A stretch of DNA of 64,000 bases. Source: Diploscapter coronatus. Taxonomy: Eukaryota > Nematoda > Chromadorea > Rhabditida > Rhabditidae. The stretch covers positions 14,655,201 to 14,719,200 of the forward strand of contig OZ038422.1 in the NCBI GenBank assembly GCA_964036155.1, written 5' to 3'. How positions within the stretch are numbered: the stretch's first letter is position 1; each line of letters opens with the position of its first letter. A program made the translations under genes and the position numbers. The notes beneath the pieces were generated by a model that made no database searches, was not told the origin of the DNA, and was given only the letters and a program-made list of their open reading frames with translations. Positions 18,001 through 30,500 of this stretch are shown in pieces.

Positions 18001-19535
18001 AGAAATAGACGGTGGAAGATAAGTAAACGAGAGTTTATTGTAGTCTCGTCATCATTTCTGTCTTATTTCTCTTATTGTTCTCTCATTTTTCTGCAGCGGT
18101 TACGTAACAAGCATGACGCAACAATGCTTACCCGCGCGGTGATCAGGCGGAAACTTTCCGGACGGAAATTAGAGATAGGAGAAATCGAGAATTATTTAAG
18201 AACAAAAAAGTGATACGGCGAAAAAATCGCGCACTTGAACAATGATCACCTGGATAATTTTTGGAAGATTTTTGATTCAATTGAAACTCTAATTGCTGAA
18301 CGTATTCTTGTCATTTTGAAGATCCACATTTTTGAAAGGGTTAAATAATTTGACCTAGTGTGGAGAACATCGACAATTCTTTCAAAATGTTTATTTTCCC
18401 ACATTTCTAAAACGTCGAACTGATTTGACTTGCTATAAAAAACAGCCCCCTTTTTAACGAATGCATTCGATCAACAACTAATATCTGCAAAGTTCCCCTC
18501 TTCATTGCAAATTGAAGTACAAAATGGATCGAATTGACTAGTTTTGTGTAGTGCGGAGGGTGTCCAAGTAGTAAATTACACCACTTTTTACACGCATTTT
18601 GTACGCGTCTCCGACCCGTTAATGGAACGCGAAAAACGCGACAAATGTATCCATATCCATTATATTGTCGTTCTCAAATTGACCGCTTTATACAAGGACG
18701 CTTAGCTTTAGGAAGGATATATTCCAACGTTCTGAAAAAATCGAACATATTACTTTCTCCACCCAATCCTAAGCTTGGAATGTTTTATTGTTTTTGAAGT
18801 GTCATTTCCGAATGACCATATAAGGAATTGTAACTAATTTTCTAATACAACTAGACGTTTCTTTCGGACTATTAGAGTCTAGTATCTATAAAAGCTTACA
18901 AAATTATGTCGCGCGATTATTAGATACCCAATTTTCGACAAATCCATGTATGTAATGACGTTCAAAATGCGCAAACAGGTTCTAGGCGATTTTTCTCGCT
19001 GAGAAAGTGAAAAGACTAATGTTCAAGTAGGCGAAAACATCTTGTCTTGGTAGTTTTTGAACATTTGATTCGCAAATTTTGAAGAATAGGTTGCATTTTA
19101 AGGACATGAATAACATTTCGAATTTCAATGGGTGTGCTAGTATCATCGAGTAAATTCAACTTATAAACTCCGAATTGGCCTTGGAACATTAAAGCCAATT
19201 TTGGATAGTTTCAAAGCTTTACAAGGTAAAAATGAAATGAGTATCTGCAATTGTTTTGCAGACTTTTGTTGATCAAAGATAATGATTTTACAAAATTTCA
19301 GATAATCATGGATCTACCGGAAGAGTTGTGGGACGAACCGTCTGCCGAAGTCTCCGTTCTCAAGCAGCAATGTGAATTGATTCTCTCTACCTACGAAGAC
19401 GAGCTCCAAGAGTGGTTCGTCGAGGCCAAAGCGAAGGATGATCTGACCGAGATTCTATGCAAACAGCGATACCTATACAAATCTGAGCGGGGATGCCTTG
19501 ATATACAAAAGTCAATGCCAAAGGATGATCTGTAG
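15088..19535 (+). CDS. Canopy-family (CNPY) saposin-like ER protein
   Basis: Five exons (15088-15158, 15204-15297, 15542-15604, 15646-15738, 19302-19535) give exactly 184 residues. A short hydrophobic signal (MTFYAIIISAYC) leads into the canopy domain. Six cysteines follow the saposin-like pattern: two in KCEAC, then one each in EFCKTM, QQCEL, EILCKQ and RGCLD. The family hallmark LWDEPSAEVSVLKQQCE is present. The protein ends KDDL, a KDEL-like ER-retention signal. Canopy proteins are ER co-chaperones; vertebrate CNPY3/4 help fold Toll-like receptors. The first intron appears to start with GC (GATAG/GCAAG). The last intron is 3.56 kb, far longer than the others (41-244 nt). Confidence 0.88.
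15739..19301 (+). other. 3.56-kb intron of the canopy gene with a CpG-rich patch
   Basis: No credible coding exon is visible on either strand. The longest open frame (16852-17223, 123 codons) has no recognisable protein character. Most of the intron is AT-rich. The stretch 17812-17945 stands out with many CpG steps (CGCGCGTAG, CACGCGGCTTCGGGC) and a small hairpin, CCGGTCTCC with GGAGACGG. It may be repeat-derived or an internal regulatory element. Confidence 0.5.
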
Positions 19536-19782
19536 ATCTAGTTACCTTTAAACTCTCGCCACTCTAATAATACCGTAAATTTTGAAAAAAAAATTGAAGT
19601 CTAATACAAACTCCTACAACTAATAACTTAAATTGTCTCATAAAAATTCGTTTGCTCAAAATTAACCTATTTATTAATCCTGAAAATCTATAACGATTTC
19701 ATGGGATTTGGTGTATTGAAAACAACAATAAATTGCGATTTTTAGATCCATATAATTAGAGGGTTAACTAAAAATAGCGACT

Positions 19783-22212
19783 TTACTGATCAACCGGAAT
19801 TAGTCTGATTTGGAAGTTGTTTGATTTTCTCAAGGGTGATGCCGGATTTTGCTGTTCCATTCCGGGAGTTTTGTCGACCGCTTCGAATTTGTATCGCTGG
19901 ATGAGGTTTCCGAGGATCTGAAGCAGTTTTTATTTGAAATCCCTAAAGAATTAGCCTAACCAGGTAAAGCTCAGCTCTTGCAAGGGATTCTCCTAGGCAC
20001 GCTCGTTTTCCAAGTCCGAATGCGACCATTTGATTCTCCGGTTTGTTTTCGTCCATGAAACGATCGGGATTGAACTGAATATCAGATTTTCTAGTAGACT
20101 GGTGATTTTTACCTTCTCCGGTTCAGGGAAGTATCGTTCATCACTCAGGATCATCGACAGTTGAGCTGTGCAGGGAATTCCCTTTCTGATCAAGACTCCA
20201 CTGATCTCCACGTCCTCGGAGGTGTAACGAGTCAAGTTCGTCGTGATAATGCTCGATAGACGTTGAATTTCCTGAAATTTGTTTTTAAATAAATATGTAC
20301 CAAGAAAATATAACATCATTAGTCGAAATAACTTCATGATTTATTCGTTAGTTTTGGGAGTTTAGTTTGATAGATTGAGTTTATGTTTCAAAAAATATCT
20401 TATTTTACAAGTGCAGACCATGTTTCAATGAGCATGTTTGGCACAACCAAACAACTCACATTCAAAGCAGCATTGAAGTATGGAGTCTTCTGTCGATCAG
20501 CCTGCGATAAATCCTGATTTCCGTTGGTGACTTCTAGCAATTCTTTGCGGATTTTCTCCTCAACTTCAGGGTGATTCAGCAGGAAGCAAACGGCCCATGA
20601 TAGAGTAGTGCTCGTAGTGTCCTGGCCTGAAATTAGTACTGTAATTTAGAGAAAGTCTATCTTCATGCCTGCATGGAAGAGATCGAATGTGTCACAGATC
20701 AAGGTCTCCATCGTGAAAGAACTTGGGTGTTTGTCTTTCTCTCGCTTCTTCATTTCGACCAGGAAAGCGTCCACGAAATCGTCAGGTTCGTCGCTGATTA
20801 TGTGAGTGCCGTCGTTGACAGCGTCGATTCTGAAATTTGTATTTATGATAGGAAGCATGGAATAGGGTACACTATTTTCAAAACTCTATTCATGACCTAG
20901 TATTCATTGGAAGCACATCTCATTTGTTCAATCTTTTTACCTTTCTTTCAATTGTTCTTCAATGAAGTCTTTGATCGAGAATAATGGTTTCAGAACACCT
21001 TGGACTCGATTTCTGAAAAATAATAGAACTAATTTCTAAAATCTTTGTTGAACCTGAAATATGGGATCTTCAAGGCCCAGACCGGAGTGATGGCATCGAG
21101 AAACGAAAGTTTTCGAGTGCTCAACTGTGCCTTCAGATCGGTGAATAGCTTTTCGTCGTCCTGAAATTAGATTTTTTACCTCTAGCTTTAAATAGTAACG
21201 CAACAATCGGCTAGTAAATAATTCGATTTTTTGAGTGCAACATTTTTTAAAACTTACGTCAGTAAATCTGACTGAGAATAGAAGCCGATAGATTACGCTC
21301 CCAGTGAACAAGTCAAACTCTTCGGGGATCTTGAACACCTTGTTTGCATCGTAGTTGCCGAATCGGAAAAAAAACAACAACTTGATTCTGATTGAAATAT
21401 AAAAAAAAGAAAAACCTGATATGCCACTCTTCCAGAATTCGCTTCTCCATGATGTTCCGGGAAACTCCTAAATTCCTCAGGGTATGGAGCGCGAATCGTC
21501 GTTGTTCAACAGAGTAGTCACCGCTTGAGGTTGCTAGGCCTTTGTAATCTGAAGTGTTGGTGGTATCTTATCACTAGAAAAAAATAACAGTCGATGAATA
21601 AGGATTTTTCGTGTGAATATTATTTAACGAGAATAAGGACCATGTAGTAGTAGTAGGCAAACTTACTTCTCAAACTAGAAAACGTCTGAAACGCATCGGA
21701 TTATTTCAAATGTCAAATTTGACAAGCATACCGGATTCTCCCATCGATCTTGGAAATTGTTGCCGTTTTTCACCATAGCTTCGATCGCTAGATCGTAGTC
21801 ACAAATCATCACGACTGGAGCCGGACCCATATGAAGTGTGAATATCGGGCCATAGACCTGAAACGATGGTTATTTTATGTTCGATGAGTAAATTTCAGTA
21901 TTCTCGCCAAGCTTTTTGATATAGTGTAGCACTTAGAATTTTTAACTAGTGAGCATAAATCATTTTGAAACATTTCAAAAATAACCTCTTTGAAATGCTT
22001 GAGTGCATTAAGTAAAGATCCAGTTTTGTTAACCCAATATCCAAGTTGCAATGTATTGCCGATAAAAGGTAAGGGTGCTGGGCCTAAAAATGAGTTATTT
22101 AAAAAATATATATTTTTTAAATTTTATTACCTGGCGGATAATGTCTAATCTCGAACAGCCGCTTTGCAACAAAGTATAAAATTATTCCGAGGAAAATGGT
22201 TAACAAAATCAT
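19783..22212 (-). CDS. Cytochrome P450, CYP2-clan nematode family
   Basis: Thirteen exons join in frame to exactly 500 residues, the normal P450 length: 22131-22212, 21986-22083, 21732-21857, 21667-21685, 21416-21548, 21258-21387, 21054-21160, 20941-21012, 20669-20829, 20460-20626, 20113-20271, 19961-20074 and 19783-19917. The N-terminal membrane anchor [20 protein letters not shown] is followed by a proline hinge (HYPPGPAPLP). The I-helix oxygen-binding motif is AGQDTTSTT, the K-helix ExxR is EIQR, and the haem loop is [10 protein letters not shown] with the axial cysteine. It is an ER haem monooxygenase, probably for xenobiotics or fatty acids, as in nematode CYP33/34/35-like enzymes. Exon 4 is a 19-nt microexon. 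The intron after exon 9 starts with GC (CATGCAG/GCATGA). A TTTTAG acceptor lies about 20 nt before the ATG. Confidence 0.95.
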
Positions 22213-25200
22213 GATGTTGAATATAAATAATGCCTAAAATTAAAATTTTTAAAAATACAAAAAAACAATGTTCTTATTAGAGAATACTTTTTTTAAGAAA
22301 GTGGGAAAATCGATAGTGTGAAGCCAAAAGATGAAAGAAATTTGTGGCGGTTTGTTTGCAAAAAGGCAGGGTTTTTAAACTGGTCGATCAAAGTGTTGTG
22401 CAATAAGTGCTCAATTCAATGATGCTAGAGAGTACGTAGAAATTCGATACTAGAGAACTTTTGCTATGGTTACCTTTTCCTTTCAATATCATCTCGATTT
22501 TCTCAGGCATTGTTGTGCAATCGGGCAATGTCTAGAATTAGTAGACTTTCTCGTTTCTAAAGGGAACTGATAAGGAAGTATCATTGGCGTGGAAAAGATT
22601 ATTTTTTATCTCGAGATTTATTTATAAAGGAAATGATTATTCGAAATTGACGTTGATAATTTTAAAAAGATTTTCGAATTTGCAAGGCATGGAAGTCCCC
22701 TTTTTCAAGATGAAATATTTTAAAATTTATGCTTTCGGTCACACCCAACGATTGAAATTATCCTTCCATGAAAATTCGATCTATTCTCTTGAAACTTATC
22801 ATCATATAATTCCTCTCAAATTTCAGAGATTTCAACGAATTTCATCAATCACGGTCCAAGAGTAAGAGTTTCGGTTTGAAACCAAAAGAAGAAGGAAGAG
22901 AAATTCGATAAAATTTCGCGAAGAATAAATGTGAAGGTGAAATTTGCTGATTATCGTCGAAAAATACCGAGTTGTCAATCTTCTAACGAGAAAATTCGAA
23001 AATACGGACGAATCAGATGGGAAATGAAGATGAAATGGTTTTGGCTCGATGAACCATGTTTCTCGGTCTCACCGAACAAATTTTCAAAAAATCGATGGCA
23101 TTTTTATTTACTCGGAGAATTTTCGGCAACAATAAAATAACCTAGAAAACAACTAAGCTTATAACAACGTCTAAAATTGGTTCCAAATAATGGCTAATAA
23201 AATTTAATCTAAATCGGAGGTCGGAAAATTTTACTGATAAACCAAACTTTAATGTCTGCACATAATTTGAATGTTTTTACCCCCGTCTGATTTCAGGTTA
23301 CAGATTTTCATTTCCTGCAAAAACCATGACTTTCTTCATCAAAAAATGATAAACAAGAAAAATATCAGCGAAATTACATTGTTCGCAGAGAAAAATAGGT
23401 TTCGGTTTGAAACCGAAAAATCGCCGAGGCGTCGCAAAAAACCAAACCAGTCTTTCAAAATCGGCGCTCGATTTTGTTTCGGGGCCCCGATCGGCCCTAC
23501 CTATTTTCATCCCATTCTCAGGTCAAACCGAGTCCTGGAAATTTTATTATTTTTCTTGATTTTCATTTTTCGACGATCCCTTTCTTGTAATTCTGTAGAA
23601 TTTTCGCGTTTGTCACTCGCATTGTTCAGAGATTATTTGGGTAAGAGAAAAATGACAGACGGTTTGAAATTCATTCCAAATTTGGTAAAGATGCAGAAAA
23701 ACTGGGGGAGATTGAGAGAAAAGATGGAAAATGGAAACAGAATTGGGGGAGAGAAAACGCGCTCTTTCCGTTTGAAATATGAGCCAAGCTGATATGACTG
23801 AACATGTCTATGGTCTGACGAGAAAATTGGTGATTTCGATGAAGAATTCGGCCAGGAAACGGGAAAATAGTAGGGAAAAATAGAGACTTTGAAAAACTAG
23901 AAAAAATTGGTCTGAAAATTGGAAATAGTGCGGGGAAAAGTCGAAATTCGCGCACCTTATCGGTCAATTTATCCGGTTTCAAATCGCGTTTCTACAGTTT
24001 CTAATCGTTTTCCGATTCTTTTCCCATCTCCTAATTTGCAGCGCTATTTCTTTCGGTTTTCTCTAACCTTCTCTTGCGAATCATCCTGACATTGTTTTCA
24101 CCTTGTCAAACTTTTTCATAGAGTTAGTGCGTGATTGGGAAAAGATAATAGGAATTTGGAGGGTTGATAGAGGCGGGAAAAGATATATGATAGGAAAATT
24201 AGAGAGAAAGGGAATTGAGAGAAAGTCGAGAAAAATAATGAGAGAAAAACAAGAATCGGTTCAAAATCGCGTGTACTTGAAGAGGATTGCCAACTACCGT
24301 AACCCACTAATGAATAGGAAGACTTCGGAGAATAGTTGGAAGGAAATATTGAAATTCGTTGAGTGATATATGATAAAGATAGAAGTTTCTGATAAGATTA
24401 GTCCAGTACAACTTTTGAATTGATAGACAAAAACAGCTGCGCGAATCAATTTTGTTATGATTTTTAGTTGTACAAAAAATTTAGAAACAAAACATTTTCT
24501 CAAAATGATATATTCAGGTGTTTATTTTGTATTGATTAAATCGTAAGCTATGCAATAATTATTAAAAATTCATTTCGACATGATCAAAATTTGATCACAA
24601 TAGCCTACTTGAACAAATCAGTTTCATCTTCGTAGAGATCATAAAACAATTCAAAATCTCTCTTATTTTTAAAGCCATATATGTTTCCCAAATAACAGTT
24701 TTTGACCCCCAAGATGTCCTGAAAATCCTCCTCGTATCGGTTCTCGGTTAAGGTGTTTATGTGCAAACTTGGCATTCTGACGCGTTAAAGTTCTATGCCT
24801 TTTTATCTCCAAGACCCCATGCTCTTTCCAGAATTATCAACTTCTCTTACTCTCCTGATTCATAATTCTATTTTCTTTCGATTGTCTGTTTACCTCTCGA
24901 TTTACAATGTTATTTTGACAATCTCATAGGATTTTGGCTTCTTTTATTTCTCGATTTCATGGGTTATTTCACGATCTCGTATAGTTTTTGTCGGCGCGCG
25001 GCTCTTGATCACTGAAAAGAGGATGCGCCATGCCCGAGGGCAAACATTCAAGGCGAGATTTCTTTGATTTTTCTGATCCTGAATCAAGTTATTTCTTCGA
25101 TCTTGGACGTTTGATATAACGTAATTTTATAATCTTAAAACTATCGGATGATTTAAACATTTTTTAAATCTAAAAAGTAATTTCATGCAGACACATGAAT

Positions 25201-27570
25201 TTATATATTTGCAAAATTCAGAAATAATAATTTAGAATCTTTAAAATGATCGATAAATTATTAGAGAAAAAAAACATAAACTAGTAAATTTCATAAGTTT
25301 CAGAAAATAACTCGACAGAACTTCATTTTTTTCAATATAATTATCAATTGAATGACAATCGAAAATTAACCAAAGAATTTTATTCTCATCCAAGTTTCAA
25401 CACAAAATTTCTATCATCGAATAATACACCAATAAAATAATGAACACAAAATAGGGATTACTGTAATGATGACGATGTAATTGAAAAGCGATAGATGAAG
25501 AAGGGATAGAATGAAAGCAACGAAGGAAGAGATTTATCGAAAGCCAAACTACAATTCCACCAAAAATATTGGAATAATCAAATAAAATACAACAAGAATC
25601 AATAATTAGAAAATCGATAATAATTACAGACTGTATCTCATATTCACTCAAATTTATATGTGTGACAATTCAAGCATCTCTGAGTTAAGGAGGGCGGAAT
25701 TTCGAAAAATTTAGAAGCATTGAAATCGAACGATTATTTCTTTTGAAATTGCCGCATACTTTTATGGTTCGGAAAACCATGCAGCAATTGCAACAATTGC
25801 AATTTTGGATATCGAATAATGGAACGTTTAGAGAATTTTAGGAAAGTGCGAGACTTGAGATACAATATCGGATTAAAAATATTGTATTTTTAAGAATGCC
25901 CAAATTATGCGGGTGAGAAAGGCTTGTGTGCACTGCGGCAAAACGGCAAATTATTGTCAAGTTTTGACGCACTTTGCTCGTCGCCAGCTGAAAGCCACAT
26001 TTGGAGAAATCAGATCGAGAGAGGTAGATGAACGAGAAAATTTTCAAAAAATTTAGACAAAATATGAAAATTGTTTTAAGGGAAATATGAAACCCAAATC
26101 AGCTCATTTTGGAAATTATTTCGATTTATCGTTTTCTAAAACATTTCTTTCTAAGTTTATTTCACATTTTTGTCAGAAATTTGGTCCCTCAAAAATTTTT
26201 CGCCAGACTTGTTCTTTTTCCTTTCAATTATCGCTGATTTTGGTGTTGCTTGGTACAAGGAGAGAAGATGCGAGAGGGAAACAAGAATTACAGTAATTTG
26301 AACGCGAACAAAGAACACTATCATGGAATACAAAGTACGGTCGAAATTCAAACATGTAGCTACAAAAAGTGAATTTTTTCAACATCATTATTTATAACTA
26401 CATTTAAACTTCTTGCAAAATATAAAGTAAGTCATAGAAGTACACTATTGCAGGAGCACTAAAGTAATTGTTTGTCATTTCAACGAATAAATTATCATGA
26501 AATATTTGAAACTCATTAAGATTTGAGACGAAATATTGTTATGTCATAGGAAACGTTGATAGCAAAGATAGAAGATAGTTATGGATAGGATAAATATGTC
26601 TAGGATAGATGAGTTTTGAATGAGGTAACCTGGAAATGGTTGATCTTCATCGGAAATTTTATCATTACTTTTCCAGGATACTGAATTTGATAAAGATAGT
26701 TGTCACGAGGGATAGAATAGTTCGATTAGGCAAAGACGAAAATTCACAATTCTACCGGATATACCAACTCAAAAATTAGCATAAATGAGAATTCATAGAA
26801 TCGTTTCGATACGCCGAACTTTCGAACGAAAAATAAGGCGTTCAAATATAACGCGAACCAATTTCAAACGAATTGAAAGAATCTATCGGGAGATACATCG
26901 GTAATGAGGAGGGTAATTAGCATAAGATAATTAGGCTGATTAAAGTAATTAAGCCAGACAATTTGAAGATAGGCAATTATCATAATTGCATTTCAATTTG
27001 CCCAATTAAATAAGATAATTAGTCAATTATGTACAACACAAGGCACGTATAGATAAAATAGATTGTTAAAATGAAAATAATTAAAATAAACATATCATGG
27101 GATAGAATGTTCTGAAGAAGTCTATGTCAATGGTACACTAAGTGAGTGATCGATATATTATGTTAGGTTAGTCATTTGATTTTCAACGGGATGTCAAGTT
27201 TAGGACTAAATGAGTGGCGCGTGACATGAACTACAATGAAATTGGAAGAAGATAAACATCCGAACCAAATAATAGATTTCAAAATTCCAATCTATATTTT
27301 GAATGTAAAAAATCGATTTATCGATTGAAGTTTTGATTTTGGAAGGATACAATAGAATTTAGGCAAGGAACACAGTTGAAAAGAAAATTATTTGCAGTTC
27401 ATTGATAGATGGATATCCACGCTATTCTATCGAATTCGAGATTATTTTTGAAGTAAAAGCATGTCGGTTTGAAATATTTGAAAGCATTCTTTGAAATTTC
27501 TATCAACGAACCGTTACAGATAAAACAAAGAATTTCAAAAAGAAATCCAATTTAGCATTCTCAAATCACT
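22213..27570. other. 5.4-kb gene-less interval
   Basis: I found no supportable exon. Open frames, including one of 173 codons at 23271-23792, lack domain character and look like chance frames in AT-rich DNA. The right end (about 26150-27570) is probably the 3' UTR of the minus-strand gene ending at 27571. A minus-strand AATAAA near 26158 could close a UTR of about 1.4 kb. The interval also contains copies or near-copies of the GAAATAGTA dispersed motif (around 23868 and 23930). Confidence 0.55.
26912..27026. promoter_or_regulatory. Cluster of homeodomain-type TAATTA sites
   Basis: Within about 115 bp there are four TAATTA cores and at least three CAATTA cores, in an otherwise unremarkable AT-rich sequence. 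It lies about 0.55-0.66 kb beyond the stop of the minus-strand gene. It could be a downstream enhancer or an AU-rich part of the 3' UTR. No protein-binding evidence exists here. Confidence 0.35.
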
Positions 27571-30500
27571 TCACGATTCGATTTTGAAGAGGGAGTTAGC
27601 AGCGGCTGCTAAATCGACACCTCCGCCGAGGGGTGTATTGGCGTTTGCAGCGCCACACAACGAGGGCGTTGCGACGCCATTCGATCCGTTAGCTTGAGGA
27701 AGGCCACCTGAAATCGAACTTTGATTAGACTCCTCGTTTCCAGCGATTATCGAGCATTGGCTTCAATCTAGTTTTAGATTATTGAACTATATGGACTCTG
27801 AAGCGTCGTTGTGGTTTATAGAGTAGAAAATGAAATTTAGGTTTTAGGAGCTTCATTAATATTGATAAAAATTGTTCGAGTTTTTATCTACCTGGCAAAA
27901 GTCCAGCCGCGGCCAATCCGGCAGGTCCGAGCATGGCCACGTAGCGACGCCAGATCATGTCGATGGATGGGTTGAGTGGAGTCGGCGAAGCGGGAGCAAC
28001 TCTGAATTGAAAGTTTTTAACCTCGTTAACTTTCGTTGATATATCAGAGTTTTGGACAATTGATCTGAGTTCAAAAATTATTGTTCCGAAAACCCTCTAT
28101 ATAATATTTATATCGTTTCTATGTTTTAACGAAAACCATATCTGCTAACTTGTTACAAACGATATAATGTCTCAGAAAATCTTAGCATTTTCTTATCATT
28201 TTCATGAATAATCTACGCATTCTTTCAGCTTCAGAAATTTTCTAATCCCCATTTTTATGAAAATCATTTCTCTCCTAGTCTGTTTGACCAGTGATTATTT
28301 GCGTTTTTGCGGTTCGTTTGTTGTGTTTTCTGTTCAGGTTGAAAATTCGCTATCCTTCCCCTTTTCTTGACCGTTTTCATATTCGCGTTTGAGTGGGCCG
28401 CGCGCATAATTCCTCGGGGTTTCTCTGCTCCGAATATTCAGTGTAGTATATCAACCGACTTTGGTCGAGTTTTCCACCTTTTCGTCTCTCAATTCTCTCC
28501 AATATTTCCCAGTTTTCGCCTATCAGAGATGTGTTTGACCACAAATAACATGCAAAATTTCGACGACAGATCACTAAATCCCTTGTTAAAAGGGGAGATT
28601 TAAACAAGCAGACATTTGATAAATAGTAGGATATTTTGAAGGAAAAAGAAAAAGGAGAACTATACTGCACAAACAGAAAATGCGCATGTGCGCCTTGCAG
28701 AGACTTTTGCATACAAGAGGCGTAACGCTTCGGGCATGAAACTTGAAAATTGGTGAGCATAGAAAGAGATTAGAGATGGCTAACAAATTTGTCGTCTTCT
28801 AAAATGCACGTAAATTAATAATGCCGGTTTTAAGAAATGGCTGAGTTATTTAGAAAGAATATCTTTCAGTTTTCTGTTGGCTGTTCATGAATGAGATAGT
28901 TTTTTTTTCAATTAGTTATTTCGTAAATTTTCGTATGTTCTAAAATTTTAATGGATTTGGATAAAATTTGCTTGGATTACTTGCACGAACATATGTGGTT
29001 CGTTTTTACAAAACCTATCAAATATTGGGTTGTCGCATAAGTTCCGACCAAATTTTTGAAAATTTTAGCCAAAGCTTATGCGACAACCCAATATTATCGA
29101 GTTTCTTGCTCTGAACCATTCATGTTCTTCGACAGTATATTTTCTTACCGATTAGGTCTGCCCTCTCTGAGCGTCCAGTTTCTGACTTTTGCGTTGTTCT
29201 TGAGATGGCTCAGAATGAGTTTGGCTTTGGTCAGTTGGCTTTCGTCCGACAGAGAGTCCCACTTGAAGTAGCGCATCGTCGCCTCGACCACAAGGCGAAT
29301 CTTGAAATTAAAAATTATGTCTCAAAGAATATAATGTCAGACACATTGTAAATTAGGACAATGTGATAAAGCACTTAACAATTTTAAAAATTCAACCCAC
29401 TGTACCAAAAATAAGGTCTAAAACTCATAAACAGACCTTCGGCAACTGTCTGCTGAGCAGGTGTTGAGCAGATTCTCCATGGAATGTTCTCAGCGAAATC
29501 TGTACGTTTCTCAACTCGTCGTCTGTCACCGATTCACGCAGGATTTGCCAAGCGAACACCTGAAATTTGACCATAAATATCATCAAACTGGTGTTTTTAA
29601 ATCATGATTTTAGATAGTGACTTTTTATTTTTTCCCAGTCAAACGTCCCTGATTTTGTGGATTTTCATAGTTGGGTCTCAATTTCAACCTAACCCTCGGA
29701 AATTTTTAGGCCGCCAATTTGTGCATTTGCGCGTCAGCCCGTGTGCAGCATGTATGGTAAGGAGAAATATTAGGTGAAATGAAGAAAGCAGAGAAAATTA
29801 CAAGTTAGAGAAAGAAATAGTACGTGCTATTGAGAGGTCATGAGAGATGAGAGATTGGAGAGATAGTAGGCAATTTGAAGAGAGTCCGGAAAATTGTCGC
29901 ACGCCTCGGGGAGCATTCGAAACTGTTCCAAACTGGACATATACTGTTCTAATACAATGACTTTCATATTTCATGCGCTATTTTGCCAAATTATTTCTCT
30001 TTTCCATATAATATTTTCGAATTTTCTGCTTCTTTGAGCGAATCCATTTTACCGAAAGACTTCAAAGGGAAGAGAATCCATTTCAACTGAAAAATTGACA
30101 CCAGTAAATAGTTTTCAATTTACGTGAAGAATTGAAGATGCAATAAAGAGAAAATAAGTGATTCCAATCGCTGTTATTGTAAATTGAGTGAAAATGGTTT
30201 TGGTAGATTGGCTACGCGTCTCATCAGGATAAGATTATTGGAGTTTTCAATGGTTAAGTATCAATTACTCTGAATCGTACATTAATGATAAAGTTCACCC
30301 TCAAAGAATTTTAAAATAATGATTTTGAATATGCTTCAAGAAAAATATCACCGTTTTTATCGTCGATTTTTTAATCCGTCTTTCACATATGGCCCCATAT
30401 TTGACTACAGTTTTTCGTTCTAGAATCATTTTCTATTTTCTGCATCTATTAGGCCAGGAAGTTAGTCGTGTACTTCAGTCATATTAGACGCCTTGGCTAA

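Noticed and set aside
23271..23792. Longest open reading frame in the window, 173 codons on the plus strand
   Set aside because: Composition is that of AT-rich noncoding DNA. It shows no domain-like pattern, is not linked to other exons by splice sites, and overlaps an open frame on the other strand.
25060..25700. Imperfect lin-4-like complements (near 25077 and 25677)
   Set aside because: Each has a seed mismatch or wobble and lies about 1.9-2.5 kb beyond the stop. Such matches are expected by chance.
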